DNA of 64,000 nt from Iris pallida (lineage: Eukaryota; Streptophyta; Magnoliopsida; Asparagales; Iridaceae): assembly GCA_029216955.1 (NCBI GenBank), contig JANAVB010004000.1, positions 622,782 to 686,781 on the forward strand, in the 5' to 3' direction. The position numbers and the translations under genes were made by a program. This document shows positions 46,347 to 59,078 of this stretch, piece after piece; the stretch's first letter is position 1; the number at the start of each line of letters is the position of its first letter. Below the pieces are notes generated by a model that did no database searches, was not told the origin of the DNA, and saw only the letters and a list, made by a program, of their open reading frames with translations.

Positions 46347-49300
46347 TGTCACGACCCGCATCCGCTTTTCGGATACGAAACGTGTCCAAGCCCAGCCTAC
46401 GCTGCAGTGTCGGCGGTAGTACGCTGTCTATACTCAAGTCACGGCAATCTAGAATCACGAAAAAAACTATATCTCATCCACAGCAATAATCATGTCACAT
46501 GCGAGATCAATAAAAAGACATGAACTGAATAATAATGAATAAACTGAATATCAAGAATCACTGTCACGTCCGGTGGACACAAATCCACTACCAATAGACG
46601 GAAGAAAATAAAAGAATACATGGAGTAACTAACTGAATAAAAACTGTTAATCTAGACCACCTCAAGTGCAAACGATGCGATCTGATGCTGGCTCAACCCT
46701 CTGGTCTGCTCCTAACTCAAACTCGGCTAACCTGAAGAGATCATCAGGTCCTCAGAGGACTAGCAAGATACATAAAAATGAGCCTTTCTAACAGTTTATT
46801 ATGCATGGAGCAAGTAAAACTGAGCAATGAATAACGCACGAATCTATACACTGTCTATACGAAAATAAACTGCTGAACAAGGACTCGAGAACTCATGTCA
46901 AGATGTCAATGGATAACTGAAACAAATACTCAAACCCTCGTCCCTAGCGTGGACTCGCAGGTTTGAACTACTAATCCTCGTCCCTAGTATGGACTCGCAG
47001 ATTAGCATCTACTACTAACCCTCGTCCCTAGTGTGGACTCGCAGGCTAGCATCACCCTCGTCCCTAGTGTGGACTCGCAGGCGTAACCCTATACTACTAA
47101 CCCTCATCCCTATTGTGGACTCGCAGGCTAGCATCTACTACTAACCCTCGTCCCTAATGCGGACTCGCAGGCTAGCATCACCCTCGTCCCTAGTGTGGAC
47201 TCGCAGGTGTGGACCAATAACTACTAACCCTCGTCCCTATCGTGGACTCGCAGGTTAGCTTCAAGGTTCAAGACACGGAGGCATGACTCAATCACGGCAC
47301 GATCGATAAGACACAAGGCCAATTGTGAACACTGTCTAAAGCAATGATAAAAATATACCAGCTTGATAGAAAAGATACATGGCAACAATATGAGAAACTG
47401 GATAAAATAATAGACAGTGCATGTAAATAAAGCTGTGTAGAAAGGCAAGTTATACTTGCCTGCGGTCCTGAGCTGCTGGCATGGATCAGAATCCGTACTA
47501 TGGTCCAAGTAACCTGTTTTATACATTTACAATGTCAATAAGGAATTTAAGGTAAGTAATACTCTATTTACTAGGTTCTTAGCCTAAGATCTTAGTCTAG
47601 TTTGGTTTCCCTATGATTTACCCTTGTTCTTATGCCCTCTTCTAGACATGTCAAGCTAAATCCTACTTATAAGTATATTGAATTGAGTGGCAACACTGAT
47701 TATAGTTTAAAAAAATATATCTAACCTTCTATTACTCCACACTATATGTATACCCCTACTAACAACATAATGGTGTTGCTTAAATAGTGGACTGATACTA
47801 AACTGATATGCAACATGGACATTAGGACTGATATGTACATGGGACTAACATTCAAAAAGAGGACTGAATATAGGCATCCCTCTCACAAATACCTAAACAA
47901 GGCACTGAACAATCAAAAAGGATTGAACAGTGGCTGGGAATGGGACTGCACATGAATGAGATGTAGGCCAAGTAAACTCATCCTTCACTAGAGACTGAAC
48001 AATGAAGATGTTATCTTATACTCGAGCCATCACACCTGCATCTCATCATTGAACACAAGTCCAAAGAGGACTGAACCTCTTTTAGGAGTGCAGGAACATC
48101 CTAAAGTGAGCATTCAACCTGTGAATAAACAAAAGCAATATGTGGAGTAATCCTAAGGGGTGATTTGATTAGATCCAAACTAAGTGTCGCAGCCAAAACA
48201 AAAACAAGGTCATCGGTCTTGGTCAGTCCATCCATCTGTATCAGAACAATAGGCAATCCTTTTAAAATAATGATGATTTACATCTTGGCCAATTAAGATG
48301 GGAACTGATAGGCATTTCTGAGCTGAAGCTGTAATTGAAAATACATGACCATTACATTGCATTTATAGATTTCGTTAGCAATAAAGTTGTAGTGTTTAGC
48401 CAATACATCTCATAACTTATGTCAAACTTTGAAATAAATTTTTTGTGTATGGACAATAAATCTCCAACCTTTTACAGAATGTTAAAAGTTCTTCACCTGG
48501 ATGAGGTATCAGAGTTTACAATGTTCTAACAATTTGGTAGGCCAATACTCCTCAAGTTCGAACTCAAATAATAAAAGAATCCCAGAGAGCTAGAAAGTTA
48601 GAAAATAGTAAAAGGAAGTTTGATATAGTTAGATACATATATGCTATCTTACAAACATGAAACCAAATTCTGAACAATTGCTATCTGCCATTTCCATCAC
48701 ATCTCATTACCTGTGTAAGGAATGAACCCATGTTAACCCTCTCAGGTTTTTGGCATAATTGAACAATAGTGTTTGATACCTAGGGGTATTGACAACCTGT
48801 GTGTGTCAAACCTGTTACCAGGCTGACCCAAGTGACCCTCAATATCGATTTGGTATACCTCTTGGTAACTCTGTTCTACAGAGAGTTGTATCACAGTGTC
48901 GAAATATATTGGTATTCCTGAATACCTATTTTCTAGGGAATAGGTACCAACTAACCTGATCATATAATGTTATGTGTCGAAGAAACCATGTTGTCCTGGA
49001 TTCAGGATGAGTGTCCCAGGATTCGGGATCAGACTTTTCTCATATCTGAACTTTAGGTACTAAAGTTCTAATCCAAAGTTAACATGCCCTCGTTCATTAG
49101 GTATCAATATGATACCCGACCCTTAAGAGTGATTTGTTCTTGAGAACATACCATTGGTATCCGATTTCTACTGATACTCTTCTAGTATTCACATGATTTT
49201 CAGATGGTATAATACTGGGCTTGATACTCTAGCCCCCTTATCTATTGCTGTGTTTGACATATGTACTGATATAGTCAAATGTCTGGTAGGCCTCCCAATG

Positions 49301-51063
49301 CAAATTATATCAGTTATAACTGATACTCCGGTTTCATCCAAAGGTGTACTCCTAGATCAGATGAGATATTTTGTCAATGTGTGTTAGGTAAATAATTTGG
49401 GTTGTCACTGGTCGGAAAACAAACAACAAGGATGGATTAATCTCCATATCAGGATACTGTACAAGGGAATGGATTTATCACTCTGTTACAGTAATTCTGG
49501 GTATACTCAAGATTTTGGTATCAGGATAATACCTGGCATACTACAGTGTCACTCGTGTTTCTAATACTCCTCCTTGGGTTCATATACCAGGTGCCTCCAA
49601 CCCATGTTACCCGAACATTTGGGCACTGCTACTCCGCGAGACTTCAGAGCAGTACATGGCCTCATTGAGGGTACCTCTATTATACAGGGAATGGGCAACC
49701 ATACCAAGTAGTGGCAATAACGTCATGATGGCCCGTGGCGTCAGGTGCTATCGAGCTGGTTTTTAACCTATGTGTTTACATCCATAATAGAAATCACTCT
49801 CACGTATTCTATTCATTGCACACGTGACACTATATGCAATATGTCTGTTAAATACCATGTTCATGATACCCAGGATCACACTGTTGATCTGTGTGTGGTT
49901 CATACGATCTGAAATTCAAAACCAAGCCATGTAGTTGGTATTAAACCAGGTATCTACTGAGGACTCTGATCCTAGGGTCGAATACAATGCCAATATCCAA
50001 CGACCACTAAGTTGTCGATGTCTGATACTAAGGTATCAGTACAATACCAGTGGGTTTGACTAAGGAAAGAAGTAGATGTATAATACGCCAGGTCATGTAC
50101 CTATAAGAGTTCTAAACACCTTGAAAGTTTTCAAGGATGCTACCCCGTGGTCATGTGTCAGTATTTATTGTGGTCGAGGCCAAAGGTATCTATACTGCTA
50201 TGACAAATCGCCACAGGATATCAAAATCTATTCATAACCTTACCTGGTCTAAGCCACCATGCAGCTCTGCCCTCAAGGCTGTCATACCTTACTATATAGC
50301 CATCATCTGTACAGGTATCATTTACCAAGTGCACAACCAATTGGTATACAATCTTAAAGACAGAACATAGGGATCTTCCTCTGATCTAGATTCCTTAATG
50401 TCTGTTCCTAAAATACATAACCCTTTCCAACTCTAATACTCATTGCCTCTATTCGGATCCCTTGTCAAACTTGTCTACATTGATTTTATAACGATGACAT
50501 AACTACAACCACCCATCTTGTGAATTTCATTATCCCTTCTAAACATTAAATCAAATAGTTAATAACATGGAGACTGAGATCACAAGAGTAGATTACGAAC
50601 CTGATGGGTTGATTTGTCGTGCTCGACTGAACCTTCGACTCCTCTTTGTTCTTCCTTGCTTCCTTGACAGATCGGGGTTTTAGGGTTCGTTAAGGAAAAG
50701 TCGGCTGCTCCTCTTATACAGGACTCACGCAAGGGGGATAGTACGAATCTGAATTTAAATCAGATTTGGTTTGAAAAGTAAAATCTGGATTAAATCCTCA
50801 GAGGCGGTGTCCGAATGTGGTGGTATGGGATTTGCTCTGATCCGTTAAAACAGAAGTTTCAAATATTGATTGTTTTGCATAAAAACCCTTACCTGAAATC
50901 TTAGTCGCAAGGAACCCCCATTCCTTTATTGCCATTTGTACCCTCTATGGAGGTTTAAATAAACAAAATAATATAAAGCTTAACAATTATATATGTGGGA
51001 CAAATAAATAATAAAATAAAATAAAAAAAATTTGCGAGGATAAAATTGGTCAAGGGGTTGACA
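46347..51063 (-). repeat. 5' LTR of the gag-only element
   Basis: 4,717 bp, plus strand TGTCACGACCCGCATCC to GGGGTTGACA. It includes an eight-unit tandem array (46,936-47,265) and about 1.1 kb (47,270-48,390) that the 3' LTR lacks. Apart from that deletion the two copies are nearly identical by eye, which suggests a young insertion relative to its host. Confidence 0.93.
46936..47265. repeat. Tandem array, about 8 units, in the LTR
   Basis: Core unit CCTCGTCCCTAGTGTGGACT followed by CGCAGG, separated by variable spacers (GCTAGCATC with or without TACTACTAAC). The 3' LTR keeps two units (41,886-41,956). Confidence 0.93.
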
Positions 51064-53271
51064 GATGTCATCAATGAATACAATCACAAACTTATCCAAG
51101 TATTAATAGAATATTCGATTCAACAGATCCATGAATATAGCAGGAGCATTTGTTAACCCGAATGGCATAACTAAGAATTCTTAATGCCCATAACGAGTTC
51201 TAGATGTTGTTTTCTGAACATCTTCCATTTTCACTTTTACTTGATGATACCCAGATCTCAAATCAATCTTCGAAAATACTTTTGCTTCTCCTAGTTGATC
51301 AAATAGTTCGTCAATTCTGGACAAGGGATATTTATTTTTTATCGTAACTGCATTTAGTGTCCTATAGTCAATTAGTAATCGTAGGATTTCATCCTTCTTC
51401 TTTACAAATAAAACTGGTGCACCCCATGGTGAGGCACTTGGTTGAATGAATCCCTTTGACAATAACTCCTTGATTTGTTTATTCAGCTCTGCCATTCTTC
51501 TTTGTTCATTGGATATATTTTCTTAGCTATAGGAGCTGCTTCGGGTACCAAATTAATGGAGAATTTTACTGCCCTATCTGCGACAATTCGGGCAATTCTT
51601 GTGGAAATACATCCTTAAAATATTCTACTACCTTTGGAAAATATTTTTCCTCCAGTTCTTGGAATCTTCCTCGAATTGGTAGTTCAAGTTTTTCTAATTC
51701 TCCAGCATCAAATTCCTTTTAGTTTCGAATAAATTCATATGTTTCCTTATTAGGGAGTTAGAATAAAATCCTTCCTTGACCACAGTCTATATTGCCTAAT
51801 GTTCTTGTCAACCAATCCATCTCCAATACTATATCATAGTTGTTCATTGGAAAAACTAGCAATCTTACCCGAAATGCTCCCCCATCTAGTTTTATTGGAC
51901 ATGCTTTAAAAATATGGCTAACCTTTACTACGCCATTTTCCGTAAGAATATTCAGGTTCTTAATCAAGGGTTATGAATTCGATTTCCTGTTGTGATACAA
52001 AGCTAGAAGATACAAAAGAGTGTGTGGCTCTTGAATCAAATAAAACTGATGCTGGATATGATGAAACAAATATAGTACATGTTACCACTTCGCCTGCGAT
52101 CTCAGCTTCTTCTGTATCCATCATAAATGTTTGACCATGTTTCTTCTTCTTCTTTCCCGTGTATGGCTATTTTGCCCTTTAAGCTTGTTGGAACTGGTGT
52201 GACTATGGAGCCAACGAGGGCCTATGCTAGTATCCAGATGGTACAATTGCTCGGGAATTCATCATTGTTTGGATCATATGTCTGGGACCATTCCCTTGCA
52301 GCATTGGTCTGGGACCCTGCTGTAGATTCTTTGGTCCAGGTCTGTTCATAGCACACTGATAAGCCTGATGCCCTAGAAGTCCACACTTCAAATATAGACC
52401 ATTGAGTAATCTATAGTTGTTCTTGATGTCCTACTTTTCCACAGTATTTGCAAGTAGGTACTTCCCTCGCCAGTTCCGTTTGAGGATGCTTGGGCGGCCC
52501 TTACTACTGTTTCTTCTGGGATAAAGATCCCGTATTCTATGACCTCTTTGAACCTCCCGACCTTTGAGCCTATCTTTCCTTCAACATCCTTTCTTGATCG
52601 CGGGTGGCCTCAATTATCTCTGAGTAGGTCTTGCACCGATATGGTGCAACCTTATGCTTTAGCTCAGCATTCAGTCCTTCTTAGAAGAGGCCCACCTTTG
52701 CTTCTTCATTTGTCACCATATAAGATGTAAATTTACTCAATTTGGTGAATTTTGCGGCATTTTTATCCACAGTCAAATGTCCTTGCTTCAGTTGGATGAA
52801 CTTCCTCTCCAGCTATAGTCTTGCTGACCTTGGAAAGAATTATTCTTCAAATTTCCTTTTAAATTCTTCCCAAGGGACTATCTCGTTTGATTCTTCAGGA
52901 TGTTCTGCGCTCCACCAGCTATCTGCGACATCCAAAAGTTAAATTTTGATGATTGCTACCATATCTTCGGGACTGATATTGGCTGCCTTTATTAGTCCCT
53001 CTGTGGTCCTCATCCACTACCCAGCTTCTATAGGGCTTTCAGTCCCACGAAACTTGGGTGTATCCAGATTCCTATAATCAGCTACCGATTTCTTTTTAGG
53101 TTTTGGTAGAGCTCATAATTGTTCTATTAGTGCAGCATTCGTTGCTTATGCTATGTTAGCCTGCTGGCTATGGCTTTCCAGGATTTGTCGTAGTAATAGA
53201 TAAACATCTGGAGTGCCTTATTCAGCTTGGGTGGCAGGAGTGGATGAATGAGGATCGTTTGAACTGTCCAT
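51064..53271 (-). pseudogene. gag-pol: Chromovirus gag, protease and N-terminal RT
   Basis: From an ATG at 53,271 (MDSSNDPHSSTPATQAE) a heavily broken gag follows (DSWWSAEHPEESNEIVPWEE near 52,890; QLKQGHLTVDKNAAKF; knuckle start CKYCGKVGHQEQ near 52,450). The protease near 52,030 reads VLFDSRATHSFVS, where the catalytic Gly is Arg, then NYDIVLEMDWL. The reverse transcriptase has [31 protein letters not shown] and [12 protein letters not shown], ending VIVFIDDI at the insertion point 51,064. At least a dozen stops lie in gag, and a TAA lies at 51,181. The C-terminal half continues at 41,299. Gag is far more decayed than pol. Confidence 0.88.
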
Positions 53272-53828
53272 TTCCTGAGTAATTCGAATGGTAATAATAT
53301 CTCATGGAATGATTTAGTTTCAAATAAAAATTGATAAATATCATTTATTAATAAAGAATTGAGAAATACAGTTTATCAAAATGTGTATATCTCAAAGATT
53401 GCCAATAATGAGGCATACGAGTGTTCTAGAAAATAGGAACAACATATTCATTTACTATTGCCAAAAATGTTACATAGATGTCACTGACATACATACTATT
53501 TATACACTTTACACTTTCTATCCTAAAGTCACCACATACATCTGTTGTCCTTGACAAAATGTGACACAACAGACAAGTATGTCATTCTACTTCCTTAACT
53601 TACTATGTATACATCTGTTGTTCTTATAAAATGTGATACAACAGACAGAAGGAAGAAGAACCCCTTCTTTATTACATACAAGGTTTAAGATTTCTAATCT
53701 ACTGCCTCGAGGAGGACCCTTTCTTTAAACATTAATATTGTCAAGTATCCTTATCCTAAGGTTCTTTCTAGACATCCTAAGAATATAACTTAGTATTTAG
53801 GCTCAACCTATATAGGTCTCTAAAGCCT
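53272..53828 (-). other. Leader of the chromovirus
   Basis: Non-coding, AT-rich stretch between the primer site and the gag ATG. It contains a twice-repeated segment around CATCTGTTGTCCTTGACAAA and CATCTGTTGTTCTTATAAAA (53,550-53,640). Confidence 0.6.
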
Positions 53829-53846
53829 GACCTGCATGGGCCACCA
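53829..53846 (-). other. Primer-binding site of the chromovirus, tRNA-Ile type
   Basis: Minus strand TGGTGGCCCATGCAGGTC, 10 nt from the LTR at 53,857. This copy is the consensus of the three sites. It pairs without mismatch to the tRNA-Ile(AAU) 3' end as I recall it. Confidence 0.7.
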
Positions 53847-56000
53847 CTAAAAGACGTGTCACGCCCCGTTTCCAAATAGTGGAAACCAGGTGCATTGATA
53901 CATCTCCAAGCTACGCACAAACACAACATTCAAATATTAAGATTGCGATTGTCGCCTGTGAAAGCTATGATAAGGTACAAGATATATATATATTACATTC
54001 TAGATCTTCTATACATAACTTTACATCATTTTATACAACTTGACTACAAGTTCCATCAAAACATTTAATTTACATATTTTGACAATAAAACCAACTTGTT
54101 AACATTTCGGCCAAGCTACCCGATGTTCATTCATCTCCGTCTTCATCATACAGAGGCATCGTTTCTTTCGGGTTCTCGTCTTCCCCTAGTGAACAAATAC
54201 TAGGTCGTTTAGAAACGACAAGCAAGTCATCGGTCAAAGGCGGTAATAAGGAAAAATATAATTCAGATGAACTTAAGGAGTATAAGAAATGTAACTTAAT
54301 ACCTTTATTGTAAGACATCTAGAAATGTTATATAATCCTAATCCAACAAGTTATCACACAAGACCTAACTACAATATAATCATAAACACTATTCCTCATG
54401 GTTATGCAAATTTTAGAGAACACATTGGATCATGATCACCCTCTATTTTCCCGACAATAATCCTATTTATCCGGGACCAGGTGGTGTCTGGATTGGGTAC
54501 GGTGCCTTAGATCCGACCCCCCACATCTTGTAGGAAACTTGTATGCATTAACTTTTTAAATTTCAATTTTATTTTCGGAATTTACTCGACTGTTCTCTGT
54601 TGGTGAGCTAGGCCTCACCCCCAACATCGCAAGGCCTTACAGATGTGGGACTACTGATCAGCTTTTACTGGTATTGTTATATTGTAGGGATTTTGATAGA
54701 TGTGATCCAATTTTTCTCTCCCATCCCATGATGCAATTACAAATACAGACAATAGTCTATTGACTCCTAGGTCTAATTATATCAGGTTCCAAATCAACTA
54801 TTGTATCGTATGTCAAAGACAATACGTCATATGGTAATCTCTTGTTGGCAGAAGATTATCCAACTTATTACCATCTCGTTTATCGGAACAACATGCCATA
54901 TAGTAAAAATAGTTGGCAAGGAATCGTTCTTCAACTTATTTTACCATCTCGTGTCAAAGACAATACGCCATATGGTAGTATCTAATTGACTAGGAAACTG
55001 GATATAAAATTAGATTATTCAATTAGGTTTTCCTAATCCTGGGACTTTCTAAATTTGGCTAACTCCCGAAATTAATGAAAATTTCGGCAGAGCCTCCTTT
55101 GTTTTTGTTAATCCGGAAAGTTCTACAATAGATAGTATACATATATATCAAAATCGGGTACGCCGACCCCTTCGGTGGAGCAACTCTCAACACCGGAACC
55201 ACGCAATGTTATATATAAAGTGCAGTTAAATTTAGGTTTTCTTACCTTAGCAAGCAATTAAACGAGTAAGCAATTTTCTTGGGGTTTTTGCTAAACACTG
55301 TTCAAGTTTCAAAACAAAACTTATTAGTAGCATAACGATATCAAAATCTTACTTTCAATATCATATGCAAAATAATTTTGTAAACCTTGCAACCTTAGCT
55401 TGATATTATTCTCATACAAGGTAAATCCAAATGTCCAATTCAATTCATATTTACTATGTACCATAATTTAACTTCTTGAAAATACAAGAGGAGGTTTAAT
55501 ATTGAGAATTTATAAAGATAGGGTTATGATAACATATAGGTGCCTATAAATACCTATTTTAACTAGTTAATCATTCTAAAGCATGATAATTGAATATAAT
55601 TCAAATATGGACAGATTTAAAGTAGCATGTTAATTTGACAATGCTTCATTCCTATTTAACTAAACTAACACAAGTATACACAAATCATGCAAAGAAATAT
55701 AAAATCCATATATGTTGATTTTCTTTAAAGTGTATAGGTTGAATTTCTAGGTTGTGCCAAGACTTATAGGTGTCCATGATATTATAAACTCATAATTTTG
55801 TACCCACACATTGTGTCAAAGTGTATATATATGTGTAAATATGTATGTCAAGATGTATATATGTGTATAAATATATATAATGTCAAGATGTATATATATG
55901 TATAAATATATACATATATATATATATATAGGTCTCATGCATATATAATTATTCCAAGGATTATATCCATACATTCTTTATATATATATATATATATATA

Positions 56001-57620
56001 TTACTTTTTTTTAAAAATAATGGCTAGAGCCTTCATTGGAAATAGAAGAAGATAGGTTGGAACCGGAAGATAGCCCAAGTTCCTATAAAGGGAGGGTGTA
56101 AACCTTAACAAACATCCTGAGACGAAGCGTCATAAACCTAATTGACTCCTTTTTTCGAAATAATTGAAACAGACATTCGAAAAATTTTGAATTACGAAAT
56201 TTTCGAAATGACGTTTCAAAACTTCGAAACCAAACAGCGGTTAGGAAAATGAGCGGGGGGTGTATGGGCTCGAAGCCCGAGGGGGGAAACACTGCACGTG
56301 GGGGGGCAACGATCTACCCGATGGGGTGAGCGCGCGGCTCAAGGAGCCTCGAACCCCACCCCGACACACATCCCGGAACTGTGTGGCTCCGACGAGGGAG
56401 CCCGGAGCTCCGGCGAGGGCCAGCCCGAAGAGGGGGGAGGCAAGGGAGAGCAGGGAGGGCAGGCGACCGGGAGGGGGACGGAGGACGGCGCTCCGGCGTC
56501 TGACCCATATCGAAGACGAGGCGCCGGAGGCAGCCGAGGAGCGCCGGGAGAGGCGAAGGACGGGGGAAGGAAGGGGATGACGGCCGCAGAGAGGAAATGA
56601 AGAGAGCGCGTCCGGCTAGCTAGAAGGACCTAACACCGGCGGTGGGGGTCTTCCTGCAGGAGTCATAGAGAGCGCCTGGGACCGCCAGCGGCAGGGGAAT
56701 TGGGAGGAGCCGCTATCGCCGCGGGGGGGAAACTGAACCAAGCCGGCGGCTCCGCAGCCGCCGCGGCCCACGAGGGGGGCTCACTAGGGATGGGCGTCGC
56801 CGCCGAGAGGGGAGCGCAGGGGCCAGAGAGCGCCATCGGGGGGCCGTGGCAGGAAGAGGGGGAGGAGCTCCCGTGTGGCCTGCGACGGAGGGGGGGAGGG
56901 AGGAGACGCCGCCTGACCATCCAGCCAGGGACGCAAGAGGCGTTGGGGGGGGCGGCGCCGGCGAGAAGCAGCCGAAGGTCGCCACACGTCCGCCTGACGC
57001 CGAGGAGGGAAAAGGGGGAGTGGGGGGCGCCGGCGAGTAGATCAAAGGCAAGGGGAGAGCCGGATGGGGGTCCGTCGCTGGGGAAGGAAGGCGGAGGTGT
57101 GGCGCCTGCCGAGGGCCGACAAGGAGCTCAGCCGGGGGGCGGAGGGAAGACGTGGCTGAGTTGGGCCACCGCGGGGGCGAGCGGAGGGCGACTGCCGAGG
57201 GCAACCCGAGGGGGCGGCGAGCGGGGTGTGCGCCGGAGCGGAGGGAGGGAGATTAGAGAAAGTCGGGGGGACCGAGGGGGCGGCGGAGACCGCACTTGGG
57301 GAGGCCCGAGGATGGAGGGGTCCGGGGAGGCGCCTGGGGGAGCGGCAGAAGGTCGACGCCGTCGACGAGCACGACGACGACTGCGGCAAGGACGGCCGCA
57401 CTACGGACCGGCGACGTCGAGCAGCCATGCTAGGGGCGAGGCGGAGGGTGCAACCACGCGGGGATCATGGTGGTGATGGGGAGTGGGTGGGGCTCCGAAG
57501 AGTAGGGAGCTCCACTGCCATCCGGCCGCCCCGCTGGGAAAGGAGGCCGGTCCCGCCCACCACCCAAGGAAGAGGAGCGGTGGGGAAGCCCTATGGACGG
57601 CCGGGCGAGATCTCCCCATC
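56001..57620 (-). mobile_element. GC-rich retroposon-like insertion in the LTR
   Basis: About 1.6 kb with very high GC and CpG content (56,260-57,600) in an otherwise AT-rich region. On the minus strand it runs from CCGCCGG-type GC-rich sequence into an A/T-richer 3' part ending CATTATTTTTAAAAAAAAG. It is inserted in the (AT)n of the LTR and absent from the other LTR. GC-rich start, A-rich end and no RT suggest a non-autonomous or internally deleted LINE, or a retrocopy. The long open frames in it (for example plus 56,700-57,476) are Gly/Arg/Pro-rich by composition in several frames at once and are not called as genes. Confidence 0.5.
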
Positions 57621-57625
57621 ATATC

Positions 57626-57894
<269 letters not shown>

Positions 57895-59078
57895 TACACA
57901 CACACACACAAGTAATCACAACAAAATTTAGATGTAAAGTGTCCATAAATGGGTTCCTACCAAAATTCAAAATTTAGGCTCATATGCACATTTTATTTTC
58001 ATAAGATTGGATTTTGTCAATAACTTCATAAATTCCAGAATTGAAATTTAAACCATATTAATTCAAGAAAATTAAGAGAACCAAATTAAAACAAATTTCA
58101 AAAGGAAAGAGGGAAGAGGACTTGCCTTGGTTTCCTTGTATTGAACCTAGATGTTCTTCCAACCTTTCCTATCATAACCCAAATCAAAGATTTAAATTAT
58201 ATATATACATCCCTATTTAATTAAACCTAATTTTTGGCCTAGGTTTTGAAATTGAAAGAGGAGAAAGAAAATGAAGTTTTTACCTAGGTTTTGAGGAAGT
58301 GGAAGAGGAGGAGGAGATGGTGCTCGAGAGGGTGTGGTGGCCGGCGGCGTGGTCGGCGGCAGCAGGTGGCCGATAGAGGTCAGCGACGGTGTGGCCGACG
58401 ACGGGAATGGTAGCAGCAGTCGCAGCAACAATGGCAGCAGCAACAGTAGCAACGGGAGTTGGGAGGAGGGAGAGAGAGGTTTGTATGTATGTGTGTGTGT
58501 AGAGGAAGGGGGAGAAGAAATAATGAAGGGGAAAGTGGTGATGTGTCTCATGGAGGGGGTTTTCTCCATGCTTGAAGACATGTGGCATGAACTAATGCCA
58601 CATGTCGTAGGTGAATGACACCTATGCTCATGGTGTGCCACCTAGCTTCTTTGGTTGCCACCTAGCCCAATGTCATGACACATAACCCAATTTATGTGGA
58701 GAAGCCCTTGTTTAATTTACACAATTTAGTTAGGGACCAATGTGAATTGGTTTGATACTTATGTATAGGAATGTGGTATAATATAGCCGTTGGAATTGGA
58801 ACGTTGCAATTGTACCGTTGGAATTGTAACGTTGGAAGGAATTCAACTAGCCCACTCAACCCAATTGTAAACCAAACAACTAAAAAACCCAAACCCAAAC
58901 CAAAAAATAACCAAAAAATAACCAACATCACCCAACTCCACCCAAAAAAATAATTAAACCAACTCCACCAAAAAAACCATTAAACCAACTCAATCAAAAA
59001 ACCACCCAATAAACCAAACAAACCGATAAAGCAATAAAACAATAAACCAATTCCACCCAACTCCAACCAACGCTTAAT

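Larger units (their letters stand above)
41300..51063 (-). mobile_element. Gag-only LTR retrotransposon (TR-GAG-like) with giant LTRs
   Basis: 9,764 bp, bounded by the 5-bp target duplication GATGT (41,295-41,299 and 51,064-51,068), inserted in the reverse transcriptase of the chromovirus. LTRs are 41,300-44,645 (3,346 bp) and 46,347-51,063 (4,717 bp). The internal part is only 1,701 bp and holds a primer site, a gag frame and a polypurine tract. No protease, RT or integrase is present, so movement would need a helper element. Structure and single gag fit the TR-GAG class described in plants. Confidence 0.93.

Noticed and set aside
42324..50370. Small open frames repeated in both gag-only LTRs
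   Set aside because: They are duplicated only because the LTRs are; no protein features and no start context.
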